From: Actinomadura madurae
GTDB lineage: Bacteria > Actinomycetota > Actinomycetes > Streptosporangiales > Streptosporangiaceae
Length of the DNA: 64,000 nucleotides
Reading direction: 5' to 3'
Assembly: GCF_900115095.1 (NCBI RefSeq)
Contig: NZ_FOVH01000008.1
Coordinates: 124,001-188,000 of the forward strand
Made by a program: the position numbers and the translations under genes. Below the pieces are notes generated by a model. The model saw only the letters and a list, made by a program, of their open reading frames with translations. It did not search any database and had not been told where the DNA came from. How positions within the stretch are numbered: the first letter of the stretch is position 1; the number at the start of each line of letters is the position of its first letter. Shown here in pieces: positions 50,685 to 62,028 of this stretch.

Positions 50685-51599
50685 GGTGGTGAGGTAGTTG
50701 CCGACGATGATGGCGTTGATGCCGCCGAGCATGCCGTCGCGGGTGCCGAGGTCGCCGAGGGTGAGCTCGCGGCCTCCGGCGTAGCGGAGGATCGTGCGGG
50801 GCAGGGCGAGCCGGAACGCGGCGATCGTCTTCAGCGCCTCCGTGCCCTCGACCAGCGGGCGGTCGGCGAACGGGGTGCCGGGCCGGGGCGCGAGGAAGTT
50901 CAGCGGGACCTCGTCGGGTTCCAGCTCGGCGAGCTGCGCGGCGAACTCGGCGCGCTGCTCGACGGACTCGCCCATGCCGACGATGCCGCCGCAGCACACC
51001 TCCATGCCGGCGTCCTTGACCATGCGGAGGGTGTCCCAGCGCTCCTCCCACGTGTGGGTGGTGACCACGCTGGGGAAGTGGGAGCGGGCCGTCTCCAGGT
51101 TGTGGTTGTAGCGGTGGACGCCCATCGCGGCCAGCTCGTCCACCTGCTCCTGCGTGAGCATGCCGAGCGAGCACGCGATGTTGATCTCGACGGCGTCGTT
51201 GATCGCCTTGACGCCCTCGCGGACCTGCGCCATGAGCCGCTCGTCCGGGCCGCGGACGGCGGCGACGATGCAGAACTCGGTCGCGCCGGTCTTCGCCGTC
51301 TCCCGCGCCGCCTCGACGAGGTCCGGGATGTTCAGCCACACCGACCGGACGGGCGACTCGAACGTGCCGGACTGCGAGCAGAAGTGGCAGTCCTCCGGGC
51401 AGCCGCCCGTCTTCAGCGACACGATGCCCTCGACCTCGACCTCCGGGCCGCACCAGCGCATCCGGACGTCGTGGGCGAGCGCGAGCAGGTCCTGCAGCCG
51501 GTCGTCCGGCAGGGCCAGCGCCTCCAGGACCTGCTCCCGGGACAGGCCCCGGCCTTCCTCCAGCACCTGGCGGCGGGCGATGTCGAGGATGTCGGTCAC
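50604..51599 (-). CDS. bioB: Biotin synthase
   Basis: 331-residue radical-SAM enzyme inserting sulfur into dethiobiotin. The [4Fe-4S] motif is GGCPEDCHFCSQS. Ligands of the auxiliary cluster region are in IVAAVRGP and NIACSLG, and the Arg of LPRTILRYAGGRE fits the [2Fe-2S] ligand. GTG at 51599 overlaps the bioD stop (GTGA) after GGAGAA. BsaP-like protein, needed by some actinobacterial biotin synthases, is encoded 3.3 kb away. Confidence 0.96.
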   Translation of the reverse strand: MTDILDIARRQVLEEGRGLSREQVLEALALPDDRLQDLLALAHDVRMRWCGPEVEVEGIVSLKTGGCPEDCHFCSQSGTFESPVRSVWLNIPDLVEAARETAKTGATEFCIVAAVRGPDERLMAQVREGVKAINDAVEINIACSLGMLTQEQVDELAAMGVHRYNHNLETARSHFPSVVTTHTWEERWDTLRMVKDAGMEVCCGGIVGMGESVEQRAEFAAQLAELEPDEVPLNFLAPRPGTPFADRPLVEGTEALKTIAAFRLALPRTILRYAGGRELTLGDLGTRDGMLGGINAIIVGNYLTTLGRPAQKDLDLLTDLQMPIKALSQTL

Positions 51600-52327
51600 G
51601 TGTTCTCCTTGTCGGGGCCGAAGCCGTCGCGGAACGCGGCGGCGTCGAAACCGCCGCCGAACGAGGGGGCCAGGCCGCGGTGCGCGACCGGCAGGAACTC
51701 CGCCGGGTCCAGCGCGCCCGCGCCCGCGGGCAGCGCGCCCGCCAGCGGGCGGGCCGCGATGGTCTCCAGGTCGCGGATGTTGCTGCGCATGGCGAGGTCC
51801 GGGTCGTCCGGCCAGGCGCCGATCACCACCCCGGCGAGCTGCACGCCGCGGTGCGCCATCGCCTCCAGGGTGAGCGCGGTGTGGTTGAGGGTGCCGAGGT
51901 CGGGGCGGGCCACGACGACCACGGCGGCGCCGAGCCAGCGCGCCAGGTCCGCGATCGTCGTCCCCTCGTCGTCGTAGCGGACGAGCAGCCCGCCCGCGCC
52001 CTCCACCAGCACCAGCCGGCGGCTCGCCGCGAGGTCCCGGACGCGCTCGGCCACGTCCGGCAGCCGGACGGGCGGGACCCCGGCCCGGCGCGCGGCGGCG
52101 GCCGGGGACAGCGGATCGGGGAACCGGGCGAACTCGTGCACGTCGTCCAGGCCGGCGAGGCGCCGCACCTCGTCCAGGTCGCCGGGATCGGCGTCGCCGG
52201 CGCCCGTCTGGCCGGGCTTGACGACGGCGACCGACGCGCCGCGCGCGGCGGCGACCGTGGCCAGGGCCGCGGTCACGACGGTCTTCCCCACGCCCGTGCA
52301 GGTCCCGGAGACAACGAGAACGCTCAC
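51596..52327 (-). CDS. bioD: Dethiobiotin synthetase
   Basis: 243-residue ATP-dependent carboxylase forming the ureido ring of dethiobiotin. The P-loop is SGTCTGVGKTVVTAALA, the substrate-binding region VAVVKPGQTGAGD, and VEGAGGLLVRYDDEG. First gene of the bioD-bioB operon, starting at GTG 52327. Its direct partner bioF is nearby on the other strand. Confidence 0.94.
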   Translation of the reverse strand: MSVLVVSGTCTGVGKTVVTAALATVAAARGASVAVVKPGQTGAGDADPGDLDEVRRLAGLDDVHEFARFPDPLSPAAAARRAGVPPVRLPDVAERVRDLAASRRLVLVEGAGGLLVRYDDEGTTIADLARWLGAAVVVVARPDLGTLNHTALTLEAMAHRGVQLAGVVIGAWPDDPDLAMRSNIRDLETIAARPLAGALPAGAGALDPAEFLPVAHRGLAPSFGGGFDAAAFRDGFGPDKENT

Positions 52328-52429
52328 AACGCGGCACCCTAGCGCGGGGCCCCGGACCGGCCCGCCGCCGGACCCCTCACTTCTCCGGCACGGGCGGAAC
52401 CCGGGGCGGCGGCGGGGCGTCCAACCGTC

Positions 52430-53209
52430 ATGGCCGGTCCGCACACACGCTCCCACCGGACGCCGGCACTCGCCTGCGCGGCCCTCGCGGCCTGCGCGGC
52501 GCTCACCGCGTGCGGGGACGACGGCTCCGGCACCGCCGGGCCCTCGCCCTCGTCGCCCGGCGCCTCGTCCCCCGCCAAGGACTCCCCCGCCGGTGAGCGG
52601 CTCGTCCTGCGGCGGCGGCAGACCGGGGGCATCGCGGGCCTCGGCGGCCCGGGAAGCGTCCCCGAGTTCTCCCTCTACTCCACCGGACGCGCCGTCGTCT
52701 CCTCCCAGGGCCGGCTGACCGAGTACCGCCTGAAGCCGGACGCGCTGAGGCGGCTGCTGGACGAGGCCCGCGCCGCCGGGCTCGGCCGCTCGCACACGGT
52801 CGGCTCCGACCGGATCGCCGACGCGATCATCACCGTGGTCGGGATGGGCGGCGCGACGACCCGGATCATCCAGCCCGAGTCGCAGGCCGGGCCGGAGGCG
52901 CGGTTCCTCAAGAGGCTCGACCCGGCCGGCTGGCCCGCGGCCGACCAGGCCGCCGAGCCGCGGCCGTACGCGCCGGAGAGGACGGCCGTCCTCGCCGGCC
53001 CGACGACGGGCGGCGGCACCGTCAAGACGTGGCCGCTGGACCCGCTCGGCAAGGGCGCCCAGGTGGCGGGCGCCATCTGCACGCTGGCCCCGCCGAAGAG
53101 GATCCCCGCCACCGGGCCCGACATCGCCTGGCGCAGCGAGGGCGAGACCTACTCGGTCCGCCTCCGTCCCCTGCTCCCGGGCGAGTCGTCCTGCCGGGAC
53201 CTCGCCTGA
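52430..53209 (+). CDS. Hypothetical lipoprotein
   Basis: 259-residue exported protein. The signal peptide ends at lipobox AALTACG (Cys near 28), followed by a Ser/Pro/Gly linker (about 30-50). The mature domain includes FSLYSTGRAVVSSQGRLTEYRL and two late cysteines (GAICTL and SSCRDLA) that could pair. It has no recognisable family. It sits alone between bioD (divergent) and the ThDP enzyme gene. Confidence 0.78.
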   Translation: MAGPHTRSHRTPALACAALAACAALTACGDDGSGTAGPSPSSPGASSPAKDSPAGERLVLRRRQTGGIAGLGGPGSVPEFSLYSTGRAVVSSQGRLTEYRLKPDALRRLLDEARAAGLGRSHTVGSDRIADAIITVVGMGGATTRIIQPESQAGPEARFLKRLDPAGWPAADQAAEPRPYAPERTAVLAGPTTGGGTVKTWPLDPLGKGAQVAGAICTLAPPKRIPATGPDIAWRSEGETYSVRLRPLLPGESSCRDLA

Positions 53210-53261
53210 TCGGAACCGCCGCCCTCTGGGCAGCCAAACGACCGCTTGTTACCGTGCGTGC

Positions 53262-54923
53262 ATGAGCGCTCGGCACGGCGGTGACACGGCCATCGCGGAG
53301 ATCCGCGGGCACGGCGTCGACACGATGTTCACCCTCTCGGGCGGGCACGTGTTCCCGCTCTACGACGGCGCCGTCGGCGAGAACGGCGCCGGAACCGCCG
53401 CGGCCGCCGTCCCGCGGATCGTGGACGTCCGGCACGAGCAGACGGCCGTGTTCGCGGCGGAGGCGACGGCCCGGCTCACCCGCCGCACCGGGCTCGCCGT
53501 CCTGACGGCCGGGCCGGGCGTCACCAACGGCGTCAGCGGGATCACCACGGCCTGGTTCAACGGGTCCCCCGTCGTCGTCCTCGGCGGCCGGGCGCCGCTC
53601 GGGCGGTGGGGGTCGGGCGCGCTCCAGGAGCTCGACCAGCCGCCGATCCTCGCCCCGGTCACCAAGCTCGCGATGACCGCCCGCGGGCCGGACACGCTCG
53701 CCGCCGACGTGGCCCGCGCCTTCACGACGGCCGCCGCGCCGCACCGCGGCCCGGTCTTCCTCGACGTCCACATGGACCACCTCTTCGGCCCTGCCGGGCG
53801 GGACGCCGCGCGGCGGCCGGCCGAGCCGCCGGAGCGGCCCGCCGACCCCGACGCGCTCGCCCGCGTCGCCGGACTGCTCAAGGCGGCGCGGCGGCCCGTC
53901 CTCGTCCTCGGCTCGGACGTGTGGATGGACGGCGCCGACGAGGCCGCCCGCGCGTTCGCCGAGGAGCTGCGGCTGCCGGTGGTCGCCAACGGGCAGGGCC
54001 GCGGCGTCCTGCCGGCCGGGCACGAGCTGCTCGTCACCCGCGCCCGGGGCACCGCGTTCGGCGACGCCGACCTCGTCATCGTCGCGGGGACGCCGCTGGA
54101 CTTCCGCCTCGGCTACGGCTCGTTCGGCGACGGGACCGCCAAGGTCGTCCATCTCGCGGACGCGCCGTCGGCCCTCGCCGCCCACGTCCGGCCGGCCGCG
54201 TCCGCCGCGGGCGACCTGTCGCTCGTCTTCGGGAGCCTGGCCGCGGCCTGCGCGCAGGCGGGCGTCTCCCCCGCCGGATACGCGCCCTGGCGGGACGGCC
54301 TGCGCGACGCGACCTGCGCCGCCATCGCCGAGGACGTCGACCTGCTCACCTCCGACGCCGACCCGATCCACCCCCTGCGCGTCTACGGGGAGCTGTCGAA
54401 GATCCTCGACGACGACGCCGTGGTGATCGGGGACGGCGGCGACTTCGTCTCCTACGCGGGCAGGTACGTCGAGCCGCGGCGGCCCGGCGGCTGGCTCGAC
54501 CCGGGCCCGTACGGGTGCCTCGGCACCGGCCTCGGCTACGCGATCGCGGCCCGCCTCGCCCGGCCGTCCGCCCAGGTCGTGCTGCTGCTCGGCGACGGCG
54601 CCGCGGGGCTGTCGCTGATGGACGCCGACAGCCTGGTCCGGCACGGCCTGCCGGTCGTGATGATCGTGGGCAACAACGGCTCCTGGGGGCTGGAGAAGCA
54701 CCCGATGCGGATGCTCTACGGCTACGACGTGGCCGCCGACCTCCAGCCGCACTGCCGCTACGACGAGGTGGTCCGCGCGCTCGGCGGCGCCGGCGAGCTG
54801 GTCACCCGCCCGGACGAGGTCGGCCCGGCGCTGCGGCGCGCGTTCGACTCCGGCGTTCCGTACCTGGTGAACGTCGCGACCGATCCCGAGGTCTCCTACC
54901 CCCGCAAGACCACCGGTGTCTGA
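53262..54923 (+). CDS. ThDP-dependent enzyme, acetolactate synthase-like (IlvG type)
   Basis: 553-residue three-domain ThDP enzyme close to mycobacterial IlvG. The catalytic Glu is in VRHEQTAVFAAEA; the ThDP-binding motif is LLGDGAAGLSLMDADSLVRHGLPVVMIVGNN, shown here as GDGAAGLS and IVGNN. Acetolactate synthases, oxalyl-CoA decarboxylases and benzaldehyde lyases all share this layout. With no branched-chain synthesis genes nearby, the acetolactate function is not assured. GTG-rich context; start ATG at 53262. Confidence 0.83.
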   Translation: MSARHGGDTAIAEIRGHGVDTMFTLSGGHVFPLYDGAVGENGAGTAAAAVPRIVDVRHEQTAVFAAEATARLTRRTGLAVLTAGPGVTNGVSGITTAWFNGSPVVVLGGRAPLGRWGSGALQELDQPPILAPVTKLAMTARGPDTLAADVARAFTTAAAPHRGPVFLDVHMDHLFGPAGRDAARRPAEPPERPADPDALARVAGLLKAARRPVLVLGSDVWMDGADEAARAFAEELRLPVVANGQGRGVLPAGHELLVTRARGTAFGDADLVIVAGTPLDFRLGYGSFGDGTAKVVHLADAPSALAAHVRPAASAAGDLSLVFGSLAAACAQAGVSPAGYAPWRDGLRDATCAAIAEDVDLLTSDADPIHPLRVYGELSKILDDDAVVIGDGGDFVSYAGRYVEPRRPGGWLDPGPYGCLGTGLGYAIAARLARPSAQVVLLLGDGAAGLSLMDADSLVRHGLPVVMIVGNNGSWGLEKHPMRMLYGYDVAADLQPHCRYDEVVRALGGAGELVTRPDEVGPALRRAFDSGVPYLVNVATDPEVSYPRKTTGV

Positions 54924-54927
54924 CCGG

Positions 54928-54950
54928 GGCGCCGCGCTCGCGGCGGCGCC
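54928..54950. terminator. Hairpin after the ThDP enzyme gene
   Basis: Perfect 8-base stem GGCGCCGC / GCGGCGCC with a 7-base loop, between convergent genes. Confidence 0.6.
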
Positions 54951-54956
54951 GGCGTC

Positions 54957-55157
54957 CTAGGACGCGTCCTGCAGCGCGCCGTGCCACGAGCAGCGGGCCG
55001 TCCAGCCGAGCGGCGTGACCTGGACGATCATGCGGCGGCGGCAGTGCACGCAGTAGCGGGGCGGCTCCATCTCGCGGGCGGCGCGGCAGGACGCGTGGGC
55101 GCCCTCGGCGGCGGGCTCGCCGCAGCGGTCGCAGTACACGGGCTCGTCTCGGGGCAC
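54957..55157 (-). CDS. BsaP-like biotin synthase auxiliary protein
   Basis: 66-residue Cys-rich protein with two CxxC pairs (YCDRCGEP, YCVHCRRRM), a lone Cys in HASCRAA and a closing GWTARCSWHG. It resembles the small actinobacterial proteins named BsaP, which support biotin synthase in mycobacteria. In many relatives the gene lies beside bioB; here it is separated from it by a lipoprotein and a ThDP enzyme, and is instead just downstream of a biotin-carboxylase-like gene. Start GTG at 55157. Confidence 0.62.
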   Translation of the reverse strand: MPRDEPVYCDRCGEPAAEGAHASCRAAREMEPPRYCVHCRRRMIVQVTPLGWTARCSWHGALQDAS

Positions 55158-55166
55158 GGCGCCACT

Positions 55167-56531
55167 CTACGACGAGCCGGCGCTCTCCGACGGGCGGGTC
55201 GGGCGCATGCGGCCGACGATCCCGGTGTCGTAGGTCCCGTCCGCGAACCCGGGGACGCCGAGCAACTCGCGCAGGAAGGGCAGGTTCGTCGGCGGGCCCT
55301 CGATGCGGAACGCGTCGAGGGCGGCCCTGGCGCGGGCGAGCGCGTGGCCGCGGTCGTCGCCGTGGACGGTCAGCTTGGCGAGCAGGGGGTGGTAGTACGG
55401 CGTGACGGTGTTGCCCTCGGCGTATCCGGTGTCGATGCGGATGCCGTCGCCGGCGGGCTCCTCCCACACCTTGATCTCGCCGGAGCCGGGGCGGAACTCC
55501 CGCGGGTCCTCGGCGTGGACGCGGAACGCTACGGCGTGGCCGCGCGGCGTCGCGTCCGTGAACGAGACGGGCTCCCCGGCGGCGATGCGGAACTGCTGCT
55601 CGACGAGGTCGATGCCGGTGACCATCTCGGTGACGACGTGCCCGGACGGCAGCCGGGTGCTCATCTCCAGGAACGCGAAGTCCTGCGCGGCGGGGTCGAC
55701 GAGGAACTCGACGCTGCCCGCGCCCCGGTAGCCGACGGCCTCGCCCGCGCGGGCGGCGGCGGCCAGCAGGCGGTCGCGGAGGGCGGGGGTGACGCCCGGC
55801 GACGGCGTCTCCTCGACGATCTTCTGGTACCGGCGCTGGACGGAGCAGTCGCGCTCGCCGAGCGCGAGGACCGCGCCGTCCGCGAGGCCGAGGATCTGCA
55901 CCTCGATGTGCAGGGCGCCCGGGACGTACCGCTCCAGGAGCACCGCGCCGTGGCCGAAGACGCGGTCGGCGGCGGCGCGGGCCGTCTCGTAGGCGGGGCG
56001 CAGGCCCGCGGCGTCGTGCGCGACGGCCAGGCCGAGGCCGCCGTCGCCCGCGGCGGGCTTCACCATGACGGGGTAGCCGATCCGCTCGGCCTCCTCGGCC
56101 GCGGTGCCGGCGTCCGGGACCGGTTCCCAGCCGGCGGGCCCGACGGGGACGCCCGCCTCCCGCATCAGGTTCCGGGAGTTGATCTTGTCGCTCATCCGGG
56201 CGATGGCGAGCGGCGGCGGGCCGGCCCAGACCAGGCCGGCGTCCGTGACCTGCCGGGCGAACGCGGCGCTCTCGGCGAGGACGCCGTCGCCGGGATGGAT
56301 CGCCTGCGCGTTCGTCCGGCGCGCGGCCTCCAGGATCGCGGCGGCGTTGAGGTAGCTGCGGGCCGGGTCGGCGGGCCCGATCAGGACGGCCTCGTCGGCC
56401 TCCGCGACGAACGGCAGCCCCTCGTCGGCGTCGGAGTGCACCGCGATGGCCTTGAGCCCCATCGCGCGGGCGGTCCGCACGATCCGTCCGGCGATCTCCC
56501 CGCGGTTCGCCACGAGCACGGACTCGAACAC
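55167..56531 (-). CDS. Biotin-carboxylase-like ATP-grasp protein with altered active site
   Basis: 454-residue protein covering the whole biotin carboxylase fold (VLVANRGEIAGRIVRTAR at the start; ERDCSVQRRYQKIVEETPSP; HIEVQIL). Usual catalytic elements are changed. HPGYGFL is HPGDGVL, the Gly-rich loop GGGGKGM is GDGGLGL without its Lys, and EMNTRIQVEH reads EMSTRLPSGH. The last change loses the Gln and the Glu that acts as base for bicarbonate. No biotinyl domain or carboxyltransferase gene adjoins it. It may have another ligation activity or be inactive. It lies nine bases upstream of the BsaP-like gene. Confidence 0.8.
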   Translation of the reverse strand: MFESVLVANRGEIAGRIVRTARAMGLKAIAVHSDADEGLPFVAEADEAVLIGPADPARSYLNAAAILEAARRTNAQAIHPGDGVLAESAAFARQVTDAGLVWAGPPPLAIARMSDKINSRNLMREAGVPVGPAGWEPVPDAGTAAEEAERIGYPVMVKPAAGDGGLGLAVAHDAAGLRPAYETARAAADRVFGHGAVLLERYVPGALHIEVQILGLADGAVLALGERDCSVQRRYQKIVEETPSPGVTPALRDRLLAAAARAGEAVGYRGAGSVEFLVDPAAQDFAFLEMSTRLPSGHVVTEMVTGIDLVEQQFRIAAGEPVSFTDATPRGHAVAFRVHAEDPREFRPGSGEIKVWEEPAGDGIRIDTGYAEGNTVTPYYHPLLAKLTVHGDDRGHALARARAALDAFRIEGPPTNLPFLRELLGVPGFADGTYDTGIVGRMRPTRPSESAGSS

Positions 56532-56600
56532 TTGCGGACACCCCTAGCGCGCCAGACGACCCGATCGGCGCGAGCCTAGCGGAGACCCTCCGGCGGCGCG

Positions 56601-57422
56601 CTAGGAGAGGCTGAAGAGGCCGCCGTCCACGACGGCCCTGCCGAAGGGGCGGGCCAGTTCGGCGAGGCGCTCGCAGCCGTCCTCGCCCAGGGCGGCGTAG
56701 GCGGGGAGCGCGAGCGCGTCGGTGCGGTCCTCGATGCGCTGGCGGAAGGCCTCGCCCTCGGGGCTGAGGGACTCGCCGTCGAGCAGGCCGCGCCCGCGGA
56801 GGCTCTCGGCGGTCGCCTCCCATTCCTCGGCGGGCCACGCGCGGGTCGCCGTCAGGAACTTCTTGGGCATGGTGCCGGTGGCCACGTGCAGGACGAGGGC
56901 CTCGACCGGGGTGACGCCCTCCGTGGTGAGGACGGCGATGTGCCCGTCCCCGCGGAACTCGCGCAGGAGGGTCTGCGCCCACCAGAGCTGCAGGATCGGC
57001 TCGTCCGGCCAGGGCAGTGCCGCGTGCGCCGCGTAGAGGGGCCTGCCCTGGGCGTGGTCGCCGGCGGCCTCGGCCGCGCGGCGGGCCAGGGAGACGGTCT
57101 CCTCCAGGCCGGGGAGCCGGTCGACGCCGCCGCGGCGGAGGGCGGCGGCGGCCGCGTCCGCCCGGGCGTCGAGCACCTGCTCGGGGGACGCCTTCTCCCA
57201 GGCGGCGGGGATGGCCGCGCGGACGACGTCGGGGTTGAAGTTGTAGAACGTCGCGATGACGACCTCGGCGGAGGCGCGCCCGAAGGCCGCCGCGCGGGAC
57301 GCGAAGTAGGCGGTCCGGGCGTCCAGGCCGAGGGCGCCGTACCGCTCCGGCGCCTCCGGAACGAAGTAGATCATCGAGTGGACCGGTTCCAGCCGCCGCC
57401 ATGCCTGCCGTGCCGCTCGCAT
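56601..57422 (-). CDS. SCO6745 family protein
   Basis: 273-residue mostly helical protein of the actinobacterial SCO6745 family. It opens with a MarR/SalK-like segment (LEPVHSMIYFVPEAPERYGALGL) and has ATFYNFNPDVVRAAIPAAW and LYAAHAALPWPDEPILQLWWA. Function is not established. A perfect palindrome lies about 46 bases upstream, overlapping its probable promoter. No signal or membrane segment. Confidence 0.8.
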   Translation of the reverse strand: MRAARQAWRRLEPVHSMIYFVPEAPERYGALGLDARTAYFASRAAAFGRASAEVVIATFYNFNPDVVRAAIPAAWEKASPEQVLDARADAAAAALRRGGVDRLPGLEETVSLARRAAEAAGDHAQGRPLYAAHAALPWPDEPILQLWWAQTLLREFRGDGHIAVLTTEGVTPVEALVLHVATGTMPKKFLTATRAWPAEEWEATAESLRGRGLLDGESLSPEGEAFRQRIEDRTDALALPAYAALGEDGCERLAELARPFGRAVVDGGLFSLS

Positions 57423-57467
57423 CCGCCGCCTCCGTCTCTCACCGGGAGCCCGGGCGGCAGGAATGTA

Positions 57468-57479
57468 CCGACCGGTCGG
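57468..57479. promoter_or_regulatory. TetR-type operator palindrome
   Basis: CCGACCGGTCGG is a perfect 12-base palindrome, within GTACCGACCGGTCGGAAT, the kind of site bound by actinobacterial TetR repressors of lipid metabolism. It precedes the SCO6745-family gene. No TetR gene is in the window. Confidence 0.5.
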
Positions 57480-57511
57480 AATGCGAACCTAATTCTAGGC
57501 GTGCGCGGCCG

Positions 57512-58296
57512 TCAACCTCCGTGGTGGCAGCACTCCCCCGTCTCGGCCGACGACACCTCCACCGGGGACACCTCCACCGGGGACACCCGCTGCGCGGGGC
57601 GCTCCGCGCGGGGACGCAGCGAGAGGATCTCCGCGAGCACCGACAGCGCGATCTCGGGTGCGGTGCGGGCGCCGATGTCCAGCCCCGCCGGGGTGTGGAC
57701 CCGCTCGCCGCCCTCCAGGTCCGCGGTCACCGCGGCGCCCCGCTTCCGGCTGGCGATCAGGCCGACGTAGGGGACGGCGGCGTCCAGCGCGGCCCGCAGG
57801 ACGGCCTCCTCGTCGCGCCCGTGGGTGGCGACCACGACCGCCGCCGCGTCCGGCGACGGCGGGTCGGCCGTCCCCGCCGGGCGGGCGTCGAACCCGGCCG
57901 CCCGCCCCACCTCGGTCAGCGCACGCGCGACCGGCCCGTCGCCGTAGACGTTGATCAGCGCGGGCGGGATCACCGCTTCGAGGAACACGTCGACCGTCCC
58001 GCCGGACAGGCACGGGTTGCTCACCGTCACCATCCCCTCCAGAGGCGAGGTGTCCGCGGCGGGCGTGATGCGCAGCAGGGTCGACCGGCCCGACCGGAGC
58101 AGCTGGAGCGCCTGGTCGCGCACGGCCGACTCGGCGCAGTGGCCTCCGACGAACCCCTCCATCGTCCCGTCCGGCAGGACGAGCGCCCGGTCGCCGGTCT
58201 TCGCGCTCGTCGGGCGCTCCGCCCGCACGACCGTGGCGAGGACGTACGGCGTCCGCTCGCCGCGCAGCCGCTCCGCCAGTTCCGCGTTCTCGTTCA

Positions 58297-58300
<4 letters not shown>
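57512..58300 (-). CDS. XdhC/CoxI family molybdenum hydroxylase maturation factor
   Basis: 262-residue XdhC-type protein. The N-terminal YVLATVVRAERPTSAKTGDRALV, FVGGHCAES and the Rossmann part (LINVYGDGPVARALTEVG, VATHGRDEEAVL, VGLIASRKRG) bind and deliver sulfurated molybdenum cofactor. The C-terminus has a duplicated SPVEV and ends GECCHHGG, a possible metal-binding tail. ATGA overlap with coxL makes it the last gene of the CO dehydrogenase operon. Confidence 0.9.
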
Positions 58301-60677
<2,377 letters not shown>

Positions 60678-60681
<4 letters not shown>

Positions 60682-61154
60682 GACGTCACTTCCCGGGAGG
60701 AGTGCTCGGCGGCCCACCGGACGGACCGGACGATGTTCTCGTAGCCGGTGCACCGGCAGATCTGGCCCGACACCGCCTCGCGGATCTCCGCCTCGGACGG
60801 GTCGGGGCTGTGGTCGAGGAGCCACCGCGACGTCATCAGCATCCCCGGCGTGCAGAACCCGCACTGGAGGCCGTGGCACTCGCTGAAGCCCTTCTGGACG
60901 GGGTCCAGTTCCCCGTCCCGCTCCAGGCCCTCCACGGTGCGGACCTCCTTGCCGGACGCCATCACCGCCAGGACCGTGCACGACTTCACCGGCACCCCGT
61001 CCAGCCACACGACGCAGGCGCCGCAGTTGGACGTGTCGCACCCCCAGTGCGTCCCGGTGAGGTCCAGTTCGTCCCGCAGGAAGTGGACGAGCAGCAGCCG
61101 CGGCTCGACGTCGTGGGTGTACGGCTGCCCGTTGACCGTCACGGTGATGTTCAC
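60678..61154 (-). CDS. coxS: Aerobic carbon monoxide dehydrogenase small (iron-sulfur) subunit
   Basis: 158-residue subunit with two [2Fe-2S] clusters. The plant-type site is CDTSNCGACVVWL with a fourth Cys in VKSCTV; the second site is CGFCTPGM with CRCTGY. It carries electrons from the CoxL molybdenum site to FAD in CoxM. GTG at 61154 overlaps the coxM stop. Confidence 0.95.
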
Positions 61155-62017
61155 GGCAGGCACCTCTCGTAGGCGCGGCGCAGCGCGCGGGTGGTCAGCT
61201 CCCCGGCCAGGTGGCGCTTGTAGTCGGCGGGGCCCCGCTGGTCGGACCCGGGGTCGCAGTGCTCGGCGGCCACCCGCCCCGCCTCGGCGAAGACCTCCTC
61301 GGACGGGACGGCGCCGCGCAGCACGTCCTCCGCCTCCGCGGCGGTGAAGTGCTCCGCCCGCACGGCCGTCAGGCCGATCCCGGCCTCGGCGATCCGCCCG
61401 TCCGCCAGCCTCAGCACGGCGCCCGCGGCGGCGAGCGGCCAGTCCCCCACCCGCCGCTCGACCTTGACGTAGGCGCTCGAACCTCCGGGGCGGATCGGCA
61501 CCCGGAGCTCGGTCAGCAGCTCGCCGGGCTCCACGACCGTCTCGTACGGGCCGGTGTGGAACTCCCGGACCGGCACCACCCGCTCCCCGTCCGGTCCCCT
61601 GATCACCGCCGACGCCCGCAGCGCGGCGAACGCCGCCGCCAGGTCCTCGGACGGGTCGGCCTGGCAGAGCGAGCCGCCGACCGTCCCCCGGTTGCGCACC
61701 ACCGGGTCGGCGATCACCCGTTCCGCGTCGTGCAGGATCGGGAAGTGCTCCCCCGCGACGGCGGAGCCCAGCAGCTCGGCGTGCCGGACGAGCGCGCCCA
61801 CGCACAGGGCGTCGCCCTCGATCCGGATGCGGGCCAGCTCCGCCACGTCGTTGATGTCGACCAGGGCCTCGGGCTGCGCCAGGCGCAGCTTCATCATCGG
61901 GAGCAGGCTGTGGCCGCCCGCCAGGACCCTCGCCTCGTCGCCGTGGCGCGCCAGCAGCGCCAGCGCCTCCTCGACGGTCGTCGCCTTCGCGTACTCGAAG
62001 TTCGCGGGAACCTGCAC
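61151..62017 (-). CDS. coxM: Aerobic carbon monoxide dehydrogenase medium (FAD) subunit
   Basis: 288-residue flavoprotein. FAD-binding motifs are AGGHSLLPMMKLRL and GTVGGSLCQADPSEDL. First gene of the operon coxM-coxS-coxL-xdhC, in the order usual for form I enzymes. GTG at 62017 has GAGGGGG upstream. Confidence 0.93.
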   Translation of the reverse strand: MQVPANFEYAKATTVEEALALLARHGDEARVLAGGHSLLPMMKLRLAQPEALVDINDVAELARIRIEGDALCVGALVRHAELLGSAVAGEHFPILHDAERVIADPVVRNRGTVGGSLCQADPSEDLAAAFAALRASAVIRGPDGERVVPVREFHTGPYETVVEPGELLTELRVPIRPGGSSAYVKVERRVGDWPLAAAGAVLRLADGRIAEAGIGLTAVRAEHFTAAEAEDVLRGAVPSEEVFAEAGRVAAEHCDPGSDQRGPADYKRHLAGELTTRALRRAYERCLP

Positions 62018-62028
62018 GGCGTCCCCCT

